Part shown: piece after piece, positions 17,017 to 24,737 of the stretch
How the letters are laid out: the number at the start of each line of letters is the position of its first letter
How positions within the stretch are numbered: position 1 is the stretch's first letter
The notes under the pieces: model-generated
The model's database searches: none
Told to the model about the DNA's origin: nothing
Seen by the model: the letters and a program-made list of their open reading frames with translations, nothing else
Source of the DNA: Massilia timonae CCUG 45783
Lineage (GTDB): Bacteria; Pseudomonadota; Gammaproteobacteria; Burkholderiales; Burkholderiaceae_D
DNA length: 64,000 nucleotides
Reading direction: 5' to 3'
Assembly (NCBI RefSeq): GCF_000315425.1
Contig: NZ_JH992922.1
Location: 257,754 to 321,753 of the forward strand
Position numbers and translations under genes: made by a program

Positions 17017-17460
17017 ATGGCACGCCTACAACTCAATCTTCCCGAAGACCAGTTTTACTATTCGACGCAGCTGACGGTACGGGTCACGGACATCAACGCC
17101 GCCAACCACCTGGGCAATGAATCGATGATCGCGATGATCTCCGAAGCCAGGGCGCGCTTCCTGTTCGAATTCGGTGTCGCCGAGACCGAGCGCGACGGCA
17201 ACGGCATCATCGTCACCGACCTGGCCGCGACCTACCGCGCCGAAGCGTATGGACGCGACCAGTTGCTGTTCGAAGTCGGCGTCATGGATTTCAACAAGTA
17301 CGGCGGCGACCTGATCTTCCGCATCACCCGGCCGCGCGACAAGACCCTGATCGCCATGGCCAAGTCCGGTTTCGTCTTCTTCAACTACAAGACCAGCCAG
17401 GTGTGCTACATGCCCGACGATTTCCGCAACAAGTTCGATCGCGTAAACTGGATCGACTAA
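17017..17460 (+). CDS. Hotdog-fold acyl-CoA thioesterase
   Basis: Predicted 147-aa protein of the 4-hydroxybenzoyl-CoA thioesterase-like superfamily. VRVTDINAANHLGNESMIAMISEAR aligns with the family helix and its Asn/His region, and the fold continues with DLAATYRAEAYGRDQL. The substrate is not predictable. It starts 15 bases after the sugar dehydrogenase stop and is closed by a strong terminator at 17480. Confidence 0.83.
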   Translation: MARLQLNLPEDQFYYSTQLTVRVTDINAANHLGNESMIAMISEARARFLFEFGVAETERDGNGIIVTDLAATYRAEAYGRDQLLFEVGVMDFNKYGGDLIFRITRPRDKTLIAMAKSGFVFFNYKTSQVCYMPDDFRNKFDRVNWID

Positions 17461-17479
17461 GAGATCACACCCCACTGTA

Positions 17480-17517
17480 CGCCCCGTCCCGGTTTCCGGC
17501 ACGGGGCGTTTTGTTTT
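17480..17517 (+). terminator. Rho-independent terminator
   Basis: A CGCCCCGT/ACGGGGCG stem is followed directly by TTTTGTTTT. It closes the thioesterase transcript and insulates the sigma-factor operon. Confidence 0.85.
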
Positions 17518-17529
17518 CTAAAAATAGTT

Positions 17530-17556
17530 GGAACTTTTCGGAGTACTCGGCGGAAT
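17530..17556 (+). promoter_or_regulatory. Candidate ECF-type promoter of the sigma operon
   Basis: Only 58 bases separate the terminator from the sigma-factor ATG. They contain GGAACTTTT, an ECF-like -35, with GGCGGAAT about 15 bases downstream. Autoregulation by the encoded sigma factor is an inference from this placement. Confidence 0.4.
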
Positions 17557-17575
17557 ACAAGAAAAGAAGACTGCC

Positions 17576-18181
17576 ATGACCTCGACGACAGAACAACTTG
17601 ACACCGACCTGCTGCGCCAGGTCCACGCCGGGCAGGCCGAGGCGTTCACGGCGCTGTACCGGCGGCACCAGGGCCCCTTGTACCGCTACGCGCTGCTGCG
17701 CTGCGGCTCGGGCGATGCGGCGGCCGACATCGTGCAGGAAGCCTTCATGGGCCTGCTGACGGGACGGCTCGGCTACGACCCGCTACGTGGCCAGCTGCAG
17801 CACTTCCTGTTCGGCGTGGCGCGCAAGCTGGCGCTTAAGCTGGACGAAGCGCACCAGCGCCATCCACGGTTGCCCGAGCCGTTGGACGATGAAGGCGAAC
17901 CGGACCTGGACGCGGCCAGCGACGCCGCCGGACCGCTGGCGCGGCTGCTCGGCAACGAAGTGGCGGAAGAGGTGCGGCGCGCGCTGTCGCTGCTGCCGCC
18001 GCACTACCGCGATCCGGTGATCCTGTACGAGTTGCACGACCTGTCGTACCAGGAGATCGCCGCCGTCTGCCAGGTCGACATCGGCACCGTGCGCTCGAGG
18101 CTGGCGCGTGGGCGGGCGGCGCTGGCCAAGCGGCTGCACGGGCTGCAAGGCGCACCGTCGAACGATGCCCACCTCGCCTAG
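17576..18181 (+). CDS. ECF-family RNA polymerase sigma factor
   Basis: Predicted 201-aa sigma-70-family regulator. Region 2 carries LYRRHQGPLYRYALLRCG and DIVQEAFMGLL. Region 4 carries LSLLPPHYRDPVILYELHDLSYQEIAAV and VDIGTVRSRLARGRAAL, the DNA-binding helix. An acidic linker (LDDEGEPDLDAA) separates them. The ATG at 17576 is preferred over an upstream TTG at 17528, which would lie inside the presumed promoter. It is followed after 37 bases by a membrane-anchored partner, the usual sigma/anti-sigma order. Confidence 0.93.
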   Translation: MTSTTEQLDTDLLRQVHAGQAEAFTALYRRHQGPLYRYALLRCGSGDAAADIVQEAFMGLLTGRLGYDPLRGQLQHFLFGVARKLALKLDEAHQRHPRLPEPLDDEGEPDLDAASDAAGPLARLLGNEVAEEVRRALSLLPPHYRDPVILYELHDLSYQEIAAVCQVDIGTVRSRLARGRAALAKRLHGLQGAPSNDAHLA

Positions 18182-18218
18182 GACGGGCGACAAGCGAATG
18201 ACGCTGGAAGGAAGAATG

Positions 18219-18707
18219 ATGAACGACCGACACGACGATCTCGACCCGCTACTGGCCACCGGCTTGGCCGCGCTGCGCGGCGAGCTGGCGGGGCACGACG
18301 CGCCACGCTGCGTGGAAAAGGAATTGCTGCAGGCCTTCGCCCGCCAGTTCCCGAAAAAGCAGCCCTGGTACCGCAAGCTGTCGCTGCCCCAATGGGGCAC
18401 GGCCGGCGCCCTGGCCTCGCTGTGCGGCGTGGCCGTGCTGCTGGCGCTGGCGCCGCACCAGGCGATCACGGTCGGTCCGCCGGTGATCGGCGTCGACGAC
18501 GGCGCCGCCTTCATCGCCCTCGAATCGCTGGAAAGGATCGAGCGCGAACCCTATACCCGGGTGGTCGAGGCCGAGCTGCCGCAGAGCGCGCTGGCGCCGC
18601 TGGGCATGCCGCTCAACCCGCAGACCGCGGGCGAGACGGTGCGCGCCGAAATGCTGGTGGCGCAGGACGGCCATCCCCTGGCGGTGCGCCTGAGCGCCGT
18701 CAACTGA
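18219..18707 (+). CDS. Putative anti-sigma factor (membrane protein)
   Basis: Predicted 162-aa protein. A cytoplasmic N-terminal helix region of about 60 residues is followed by one membrane segment (WGTAGALASLCGVAVLLALAP) and a periplasmic tail. It has no His-x3-Cys-x2-Cys zinc motif, so it is not a classical ZAS anti-sigma; its role is inferred from position and topology. The ATG at 18219 is chosen because GGAAGGA ends 6 bases upstream. The third gene begins 22 bases downstream. Confidence 0.7.
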   Translation: MNDRHDDLDPLLATGLAALRGELAGHDAPRCVEKELLQAFARQFPKKQPWYRKLSLPQWGTAGALASLCGVAVLLALAPHQAITVGPPVIGVDDGAAFIALESLERIEREPYTRVVEAELPQSALAPLGMPLNPQTAGETVRAEMLVAQDGHPLAVRLSAVN

Positions 18708-18729
18708 CACGATAGACTGTGAGGACTGT

Positions 18730-19779
18730 ATGAATACCAGAACCATCCTGATCGCCACCCTGCTGGCAAGCGCCTTCGCTCCCGCCCTGGCCGAGGACTA
18801 TACGATCGACCAGGGCAGCGACGGCGAGCGCCGCATCGTGATCCGCCAGGGCACGGTGACCCTGCCGCCCGGCCAGCAAGCCGCGCAGCGCGCCGGCGAC
18901 AGCGCCAGCCTGGCCGCGTCCATGCTCAGGATCTCGGGCGCCGGCATCGTCAAGAACGCGCCCTACAGCGCCGAAGCGGTCTCGGAGAGCATGCAGCGGC
19001 TGGCCGACGGCAACCAGATCGTCAACACCTCGCGCTCGATGCAGTATCGCGACGGCGCCGGCCGCACCCGCACCGAAGTGCACGGCGACGACGGCGAAGT
19101 GCGCACCATCACCATCAGCGACCCGGTCGAAGGCGCGCGCTGGATCCTGAACCCGCAGCGCAAGAGCGCCACGCGCCTCGACATGACGTCCGAGCTCGCC
19201 CGCGCCGAAGCGGATGCCGCGCGCGCGGCGGCGACGCAGGCGCGGCGCGCCGCGGACCAGGCGCGCGAGCGCATCGACCAGCTGCGCAGGGAAGGCAAGC
19301 TGCCGGAGGGCACGCACATCATCGTCAAGGACGTCCAGCGCGGCGCGCAGCCGACCGAGGTGCGCGTGCGTGTCGCCGAGCCCATGCCCGCGGCGCGGGC
19401 GATGTCGGCCCAGATCGCGCCGCTGATCATCGGCGCCGCCAACGACGGCAAGTGGTCGGCCAAGGCGGTCACGCGCGAACTGGGCGGACGCGATTTCTCG
19501 GGCGTGCGCGCCGAAGGCAACCAGCGCAGCTACACGATCCCGGCCGGCGAAATCGGCAACCGCGCGCCGATCGAGGTCAGCAGCGAAACCTGGTACTCGC
19601 CTGAGCTGCAGGTGACGGTGTACCACAAGCGCAGCGATCCGCGCAGCGGCGACGTGGTGTACCGGCTAGACAAGCTCAAGCGCGGCGAGCCGCCTGCGGC
19701 CTTGTTCAGCGTTCCATCGGACTATACGGTGCACGATCCGCTCAAGGTGAGCAACAGGAAGGACGGAAAGGACGACTAG
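18730..19779 (+). CDS. Secreted hypothetical protein of the sigma-factor operon
   Basis: Unrecognised 349-aa protein. The signal peptide is residues 1-21 (APALA). The N-terminal mature half is beta-like. A central Ala/Arg-rich helix (about residues 155-190, with AARAAATQARRAADQARERI) is probably coiled coil. The C-terminal half carries QRSYTIPAGEIGNRAPIEV and WYSPELQVTVYHKRSDPRSG, resembling envelope proteins that follow ECF sigma/anti-sigma pairs. It may be the sensed or regulated component. A hairpin closes the operon at 19801. Confidence 0.75.
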   Translation: MNTRTILIATLLASAFAPALAEDYTIDQGSDGERRIVIRQGTVTLPPGQQAAQRAGDSASLAASMLRISGAGIVKNAPYSAEAVSESMQRLADGNQIVNTSRSMQYRDGAGRTRTEVHGDDGEVRTITISDPVEGARWILNPQRKSATRLDMTSELARAEADAARAAATQARRAADQARERIDQLRREGKLPEGTHIIVKDVQRGAQPTEVRVRVAEPMPAARAMSAQIAPLIIGAANDGKWSAKAVTRELGGRDFSGVRAEGNQRSYTIPAGEIGNRAPIEVSSETWYSPELQVTVYHKRSDPRSGDVVYRLDKLKRGEPPAALFSVPSDYTVHDPLKVSNRKDGKDD

Positions 19780-19800
19780 CGCCTGCCCGGGCTCGACAAG

Positions 19801-19828
19801 ACGACGGCGCCCCGCGGAGCGCCGTCGT
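19801..19828. terminator. Hairpin between convergent genes
   Basis: A 10-bp perfect stem ACGACGGCGC/GCGCCGTCGT with an 8-base loop lies between the sigma operon and the convergent DUF3016 gene. There is no long T tract. Confidence 0.55.
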
Positions 19829-19866
19829 GTCTGGAGAAACAATTGGCCGCATATCCGGCCGCCGCC

Positions 19867-20361
19867 TCAACTACCCCGCTTCTTCTCCAGGATGGTTTCG
19901 TTGAACCACTCATCGATCATGCGCTTCTCGGCGCGCAGGCTGTCGCTGTCCGACAGGCGGTTGATGCGCTGCATATAGTTCATGTCGGCCAGCCGCGCAT
20001 CGCCGCCCTTGAGCACCTGCCCGTTCTGGGTCAGCGAATAGCGCAGGTTGATGATCGGCCAGTCCGCCGTGCCTTTCAGGATGCGCAGCTCGCGGCCACT
20101 GCGGAAATTCGGGTATTCGCGGCCGGCCAGGTCGACATCAAGGACGTCGATCGTCAGGTCCTGGCCTTCCGGCAGCTGGGCGCCGAGCTTGGTGAAATAC
20201 TCGCTCAACTCCTTGAGCACCTGCTCGCGCTCCCATGGCGCGAAAGGCAGGTCGGCAAACTTGTCGGACTCGATGTAATTCACGGTGACGCCGGCCGATG
20301 CGGCGCCGGCTGTCAGCGCGAACAGGCCCGCAAAGGCCGTTTTCATCAGTAATGATTTCAT
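19867..20361 (-). CDS. DUF3016 domain protein, secreted
   Basis: Predicted 164-aa periplasmic protein. The signal peptide ends near residue 23 (ASAG). VTVNYIESDKFADLPF, LTIDVLDVDLAGREYPN and ILKGTADWPIINLRYSL match the DUF3016 pattern, whose function is unknown. GAGGAGCT lies upstream of the start. It is a single gene convergent with the sigma-factor operon. Confidence 0.85.
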   Translation of the reverse strand: MKSLLMKTAFAGLFALTAGAASAGVTVNYIESDKFADLPFAPWEREQVLKELSEYFTKLGAQLPEGQDLTIDVLDVDLAGREYPNFRSGRELRILKGTADWPIINLRYSLTQNGQVLKGGDARLADMNYMQRINRLSDSDSLRAEKRMIDEWFNETILEKKRGS

Positions 20362-20527
20362 CGCTTTTAGCTCCTCGGATTACTTTTATCGTTCGTCTTG
20401 CATTGAAATATACGCCGCTTCGGGCAGCCGCGCTCGTCTCGAATCGTCCAACTTTTGTATCGAAATGTTAGGCCTCGCACATGCCCCATAGATGGTGATG
20501 GATGAGAATGGCACAAGGGAGAATGCC

Positions 20528-21265
20528 ATGCCGGAAGGTCCATCGCTCGTCATCTTGAAGGAACAATCGGCCCGTTTCGTCGGCCAGGACATCGTGCGCG
20601 CCGGCGGCAACGTGCGCGCCATCGACCCGGGCCGGCTGGTGGGCCAGCGCATCGTCGGCCTGCACACCTGGGGCAAGCATTTCCTGATCGAGACGCCCGA
20701 CCTCGTCCTGCGCATCCATTTTTTGCTGTTCGGAACCTACCGCATCGACGAGCGGCGCGACAAGGAGCCGAGACTGTCGATCGAGACCGAAGACGGCGGC
20801 GAAATGAATTTCTACGCCTGCGCGATCCGCGAGATCGACCGCGCGACCTTCGAGGCCTACGATTTCAGCGCCGACGTCATGTCGGACAGCTGGGATCCTA
20901 AGCAAGCGCGCAAGAAGCTGCGCGCGCGGCCCGAACTGCTGGCCTGCGACGCCCTGCTCGACCAGGACATCTTTTCGGGCGTCGGCAACATCATCAAGAA
21001 CGAGGTGCTGTTTCGCATCCGCGTCCATCCGCTGTCGACCATGGGGGCGCTGCCGGCGCCCAAGCTGCGCGCCCTGGTCGACGAGGCGCGCCAGTACAGC
21101 TTCGACTTCCTCGGCTGGAAAAAAGCGTTCGTGCTCAAGCAGCACTGGCTGGCCCATGCCAGGAAAATCTGCCCGCGCTGCGATATTCCCTTCAAAAAAG
21201 CCAATCTCGGCAACACGCGACGGCGCGCCTTTTACTGCGAGCGTTGTCAAAAACTTTACAATTGA
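20528..21265 (+). CDS. Fpg/Nei family DNA glycosylase (endonuclease VIII-like)
   Basis: Predicted 245-aa base-excision repair enzyme. The start at 20528 gives the required MPEGP N-terminus, where Pro2 is the Schiff-base nucleophile and Glu3 the acid; an upstream in-frame start would abolish this. The H2TH region includes LLDQDIFSGVGNIIKNEVLFR. The C-terminal zinc finger has four Cys (CPRC and CERC) around KKANLGNTRRRAFY. It is likely to excise oxidised bases. AAGGGAGAA precedes the start. It is monocistronic. Confidence 0.9.
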   Translation: MPEGPSLVILKEQSARFVGQDIVRAGGNVRAIDPGRLVGQRIVGLHTWGKHFLIETPDLVLRIHFLLFGTYRIDERRDKEPRLSIETEDGGEMNFYACAIREIDRATFEAYDFSADVMSDSWDPKQARKKLRARPELLACDALLDQDIFSGVGNIIKNEVLFRIRVHPLSTMGALPAPKLRALVDEARQYSFDFLGWKKAFVLKQHWLAHARKICPRCDIPFKKANLGNTRRRAFYCERCQKLYN

Positions 21266-21454
21266 AGCAGGCTGTCTTGTGCCCGCAACACCGCCTCTTT
21301 GAGCGGGCTAGCTGTTACATTGCCGCTGCATAATTTCAATATTGCCTGTTGTTAATGGTCATGTGTCGTACTACAATCGACTTGACTCTGGGCTACATTT
21401 ACGTTCAGAAATATTCTATCCCAGACAACTTTTCAAACGATATCGGATTCGTCT

Positions 21455-22960
21455 ATGTCCTTTCTGTCTTCCGCTGCGCCCAAGCTCGCACCCTGGAAAG
21501 TATTGCTGGTCGATGACGAACCCGACATCCATGACATTACCAAGCTGACCCTGTCGCGCTTCCGCCTCGACGGCCGCGCGCTATCCTTCGTGCATGCCTA
21601 CAGCGGCGCCGAGGCGAAGGAAGTGCTGGCGCGCGAAAAAGACATCGCGCTGGTCTTCCTGGACGTGGTGATGGAGCGCGAGGACAGCGGCCTGGAAGTG
21701 GCGCGCTGGATGCGCCAGGAGCTCGACAACCAATTTACCCGCATCGTGCTGCGCACCGGCCAGCCAGGCCAGGCGCCGGAAGAACGCGTGATCGTCGACT
21801 ACGACATCAACGATTACAAGGAAAAGACCGAGCTCGACCGCACCAAGCTGTTCACCACCACCTTCGCCGCCCTGCGCGCCTACCGCGACATCATGAAGGT
21901 CGAGGAAGCGCGCCGCGTGCAGCAGACCTACCGCGAAGGCCTGGAACGGGTGATCGCCGCCTCCGCCCACATCTTCCAGCAACGCAACCTGAAAGACTTC
22001 GCCAACGGCCTGCTGCAGCAGGTGGTGGCCCTGCTGCGCCTGGAACAGAGCATGCTGCTGCGCCTCAAGGCGGCCAGCGTGATCACCGGCACCAGCCAGT
22101 ACGAGGTGCTGGCCCAGATCGGCGACATGGGCGAGGAAGAGATCGGCCCGGAACTGCTGTCCCAGCTGGACGACGCGCGCCACAACCGCATCTCGCGCCT
22201 GCACGGCGACACCTATGTCGGCTACTTCCCGAACAATAGCGGCAAGGCCTCGCTGCTGGTGCTCAAGGGCGTGGACGAGATCTCGGACATCGACGCCCAG
22301 CTATTGGAAGTGTTCTGCTCGGGCGTGGCGATCGCCTTCGACAACATCCTTCTCAATCAGGAAATCACCGATACCCAGGCCGAACTGATCCTGCGCCTGG
22401 GCGACGTGGTCGAATCGCGCTCGCACGAGGCCGGCAACCACGTGCGCCGCATGTCCCAGGTCTGCCACATGCTGGCGCAAGCGTCGGGCATGCCGGAAGA
22501 CGAGACGGCGGTGTTGATGCACGCCGCGCCGATGCACGACGTGGGCAAGATCGCGACGCCCGACGCGGTGCTGCTCAAGCCGGGCCGCCTGACCGAAGAA
22601 GAGTGGGAAATCATGAAGCAGCACCCGACCATCGGGCTGCAGATCCTGGACGGCTCGCAGCGCCCGATCCTGAAGGCGGCGGCGGTGATCGCCCACCAGC
22701 ACCACGAGAAGTTCGACGGCACCGGCTATCCGCAGGGGCTGCGCGGCGAGGACATCCACCCGTATGCGCGCATCGTGGCCGTGGCCGACGTGTTCGACGC
22801 GCTGAGCCACAAGCGCTGCTACAAGGATGCATGGCCGCCGGCGAAGGTGACCGAGCACCTGCGCGAGGTGGCGGGGCATCACCTGGATCCGAAATATGTG
22901 GACCTGCTGATCAAGAATATGGACAAGGCGCTGGCGATCAATGAGAAGTGGCCGGACTGA
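21455..22960 (+). CDS. Response regulator with DUF3369 and HD-GYP domain
   Basis: Predicted 501-aa c-di-GMP-type phosphodiesterase regulator. The receiver domain spans residues 14-140 with acidic D20/D21 and phosphoacceptor D70. A DUF3369 region covers roughly 150-300. The HD-GYP domain covers about 305-495, with HD at 361-362, HHE at 416-418 and GTGYP at 422-426; the catalytic set looks intact. No kinase gene adjoins it. The double-GAF kinase at 25971 is 3 kb away across an islet and could be its partner, but that is speculation. Confidence 0.93.
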   Translation: MSFLSSAAPKLAPWKVLLVDDEPDIHDITKLTLSRFRLDGRALSFVHAYSGAEAKEVLAREKDIALVFLDVVMEREDSGLEVARWMRQELDNQFTRIVLRTGQPGQAPEERVIVDYDINDYKEKTELDRTKLFTTTFAALRAYRDIMKVEEARRVQQTYREGLERVIAASAHIFQQRNLKDFANGLLQQVVALLRLEQSMLLRLKAASVITGTSQYEVLAQIGDMGEEEIGPELLSQLDDARHNRISRLHGDTYVGYFPNNSGKASLLVLKGVDEISDIDAQLLEVFCSGVAIAFDNILLNQEITDTQAELILRLGDVVESRSHEAGNHVRRMSQVCHMLAQASGMPEDETAVLMHAAPMHDVGKIATPDAVLLKPGRLTEEEWEIMKQHPTIGLQILDGSQRPILKAAAVIAHQHHEKFDGTGYPQGLRGEDIHPYARIVAVADVFDALSHKRCYKDAWPPAKVTEHLREVAGHHLDPKYVDLLIKNMDKALAINEKWPD

Positions 22961-22978
22961 CAGGGAAAAGCGGAGTAG

Positions 22979-23161
22979 CTAACGTTTCCGCTTTAACCTG
23001 TTGAACGATAACGCTGTGACGATTGAAACAACCACGAAGGCATTAACAATAATATTGCCAGCCTTTTCTACGTACATAGTTGGTTCAACAAGCAAGATCG
23101 CGACATACGCCAACACTGCAGCTAAAAAACCTAGGCCTAACGATACTAGTGTGCGTTTCAT
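22979..23161 (-). CDS. Small membrane protein (60 aa)
   Basis: Unrecognised 60-aa protein with two predicted membrane helices (LGFLAAVLAYVAILLV and IIVNAFVVVSIVTALSF) and basic ends (MKRT, RLKRKR). It lies at the edge of the AT-rich islet. It could be an accessory of the nearby toxin-like locus or an independent orphan. No motif indicates function. Confidence 0.5.
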   Translation of the reverse strand: MKRTLVSLGLGFLAAVLAYVAILLVEPTMYVEKAGNIIVNAFVVVSIVTALSFNRLKRKR

Positions 23162-23187
23162 GGTGCGAAATTCTCCGCATTTGGACA

Positions 23188-23457
23188 GTTAAAGCACCCC
23201 AAATCCAAATATCATGTTGGGCATGGTTTGATCGAGAGTTCTACGAAATTGAAATTTCAAATTCACAAGCAATGGCAAGCGAACTTTATGATCTTGTCAA
23301 AAATATTGTGAGTGGTGGAAAGCCTTTTTGAGCCACATCATTAGCTACTGCTGACCTTGTTCAAGTAGAAATTTTGTCTTTACTGCAAGCTGTTCTAAAC
23401 AACTTCGGCAAGGTGAAACACTATGAGGCCAGCAGTATACAGAGGCGACCTCGGTGA
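23188..23457 (+). pseudogene. Degraded coding frame upstream of the BPSL0067 gene
   Basis: One frame reads protein-like sequence on both sides of a single TGA at 23329-23331: FYEIEISNSQAMASELYDLV before it, and ADLVQVEILSLLQAVLNNFG after it, ending at 23457. The frame overlaps the first codons of the next gene. It has no credible start. It may be the 3' end of a gene truncated when the islet formed. Identity unknown. Confidence 0.35.
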
Positions 23458-23860
23458 GCTTCTAGCTAAATACATGGGAAGACATGCGGGTCGGGATCAA
23501 GAATGTGCCGCGTTAGTTCAGACTGTTACTAACGTTGGACACACTAGCAGGTGGCAACCTGGGCCACGTGTTGTTGATCAAAATTACATAGAACCGGGAA
23601 CTGTCATCGCTAATTTTGTGACAGAGAACGGACAGTCAAGGTATCCAAACCGTAGTGGTTGGCATGTAGCTATCTTCCTAGATTTCGGTCCAAGATATGT
23701 AAACGGGGGCTATGCAAACATTTGGGGCTTAGATCAGTGGCGTGGTTCATCAGGTGTAGCTAGAAGAAGTAAGAAAGCATGCTCAAGAGAAGAAGCTAGA
23801 AGAAATAATGTAAGAGCTTCTAACAATGCTAATGAATACTATATTGTGCTAGTGCCATGA
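23423..23860 (+). CDS. BPSL0067 family protein, predicted Cys-His peptidase-like effector
   Basis: Predicted 145-aa protein matching the BPSL0067 family: YRGDLGELL, GHTSRWQPGPRVVD, GTVIANFV and NANEYYIVL. Cys28 in ECAALVQ followed by His81 in GWHVAIFL fits an NlpC/P60- or CHAP-like Cys-His hydrolase. This suggests a peptidoglycan amidase delivered by a contact system such as T6SS; no secretion genes lie in the window. It has no signal peptide, as expected for a delivered effector. It overlaps the next gene by ATGA, the usual effector-immunity arrangement. The function is inferred. Confidence 0.72.
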   Translation: MRPAVYRGDLGELLAKYMGRHAGRDQECAALVQTVTNVGHTSRWQPGPRVVDQNYIEPGTVIANFVTENGQSRYPNRSGWHVAIFLDFGPRYVNGGYANIWGLDQWRGSSGVARRSKKACSREEARRNNVRASNNANEYYIVLVP

Positions 23861-24210
23861 AAAATATTCTTCTCGCCCTTGCGCTCTTGTCTTCTAATTC
23901 CTTTGCTCAAACATTAGAATGTCCTTCAAAATCTGGCAAAGATAAATTGCATGATGCTAGTGCATACTTTGACGACAAAATCAGTGAGATACAAGGTGGA
24001 TTCATAGAGAAAAAAAACGGCTATGATTTGACCTTGCCTCTCAATGTCAAGTATCTAGCATGTGACTACAAAAACAACAAGAAAGTTTGGAAAGAATTCA
24101 CACCGGAAAAAGAAGTCAAGAACTGCACCATGGAAGTTAGAGAGAAAACGAACGGCAACAAGACAGCCCCCTCTGTCAGGATAGATGTCGCGTCACTTGA
24201 ATCACTTTAA
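23857..24210 (+). CDS. Secreted partner (probable immunity protein), 3' end replaced by IS sequence
   Basis: Predicted 117-aa periplasmic protein resembling the small STY0301-type family. The signal peptide is residues 1-17 (NSFAQ). Cys 22, 69 and 90 are present. It overlaps the BPSL0067 gene by four bases, which suggests it protects against that enzyme in the periplasm. The last eight or so codons (DVASLESL) lie inside the left end of the IS3-family element. Joining the IS flanks would give V-R-I-C-stop, restoring a fourth Cys. The gene is therefore altered at its end rather than grossly cut. Confidence 0.65.
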   Translation: MKNILLALALLSSNSFAQTLECPSKSGKDKLHDASAYFDDKISEIQGGFIEKKNGYDLTLPLNVKYLACDYKNNKKVWKEFTPEKEVKNCTMEVREKTNGNKTAPSVRIDVASLESL

Positions 24211-24239
24211 TCCATCCGGGGGCGGAGCAAAGACGCGCA

Positions 24240-24737
24240 GTGAATCAGTACCCAGCAGAACGCAAGGAAGCCATTCTTCGGCAAATGATGCCACCGGAGA
24301 ACAGGCCGGTATCGGCCCTGGCGAAGGAGAGCGGCATCTCGGAACAGACACTTTATACTTGGCGACGAAATCTACAGTCTCAGGGAGTGCCGGTGCCGGG
24401 AAATGGAAAGAATGCGGTCGTGTGGTCGTCGGCCGACAAGTTTGGCGTGGTGCTGGAAACGGCACACATGAACGAGGCGGAACTGGCTCAATACTGTCGT
24501 GGCAAAGGCTTGTTCGTCGAGCAGGTTGCCGAATGGCGCGAGGCCTGTCAGCAGGCCAATGAAGCACCGGCCGAGCGCAACCGGGAGCTGCGCGAGCAAA
24601 GCAAAAGCGACCGCAAAGAAATCAAGCAGTTGAAGAAGGATTTGCAGCGCAAAGAGAAGGCACTGGCAGAGGCAGCGGCGCTGATCATTCTCAGAAAAAA
24701 AGCCCAGGCGATCTGGGGGGAGCCCGAGGACGATTGA
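24240..24737 (+). CDS. IS3-family transposase OrfA
   Basis: Predicted 165-aa protein. A helix-turn-helix (SALAKESGISEQTLYTWRRN) recognises the ends, and a C-terminal coiled coil (NRELREQSKSDRKEIKQLKK, then more heptads) mediates oligomerisation. The in-frame heptamer A AAA AAA at 24695-24701 lies before its stop and would let ribosomes slip to the orfB frame. Its stop overlaps the TTG start of orfB (TTGA). Confidence 0.85.
   Translation: MNQYPAERKEAILRQMMPPENRPVSALAKESGISEQTLYTWRRNLQSQGVPVPGNGKNAVVWSSADKFGVVLETAHMNEAELAQYCRGKGLFVEQVAEWREACQQANEAPAERNRELREQSKSDRKEIKQLKKDLQRKEKALAEAAALIILRKKAQAIWGEPEDD
24695..24701 (+). other. Programmed -1 frameshift site (A7)
   Basis: Seven A residues are read as AGA AAA AAA in the orfA frame. 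A one-base backward slip continues open into orfB with no stop between, giving an OrfAB fusion transposase as known for the IS3 family. Confidence 0.65.
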
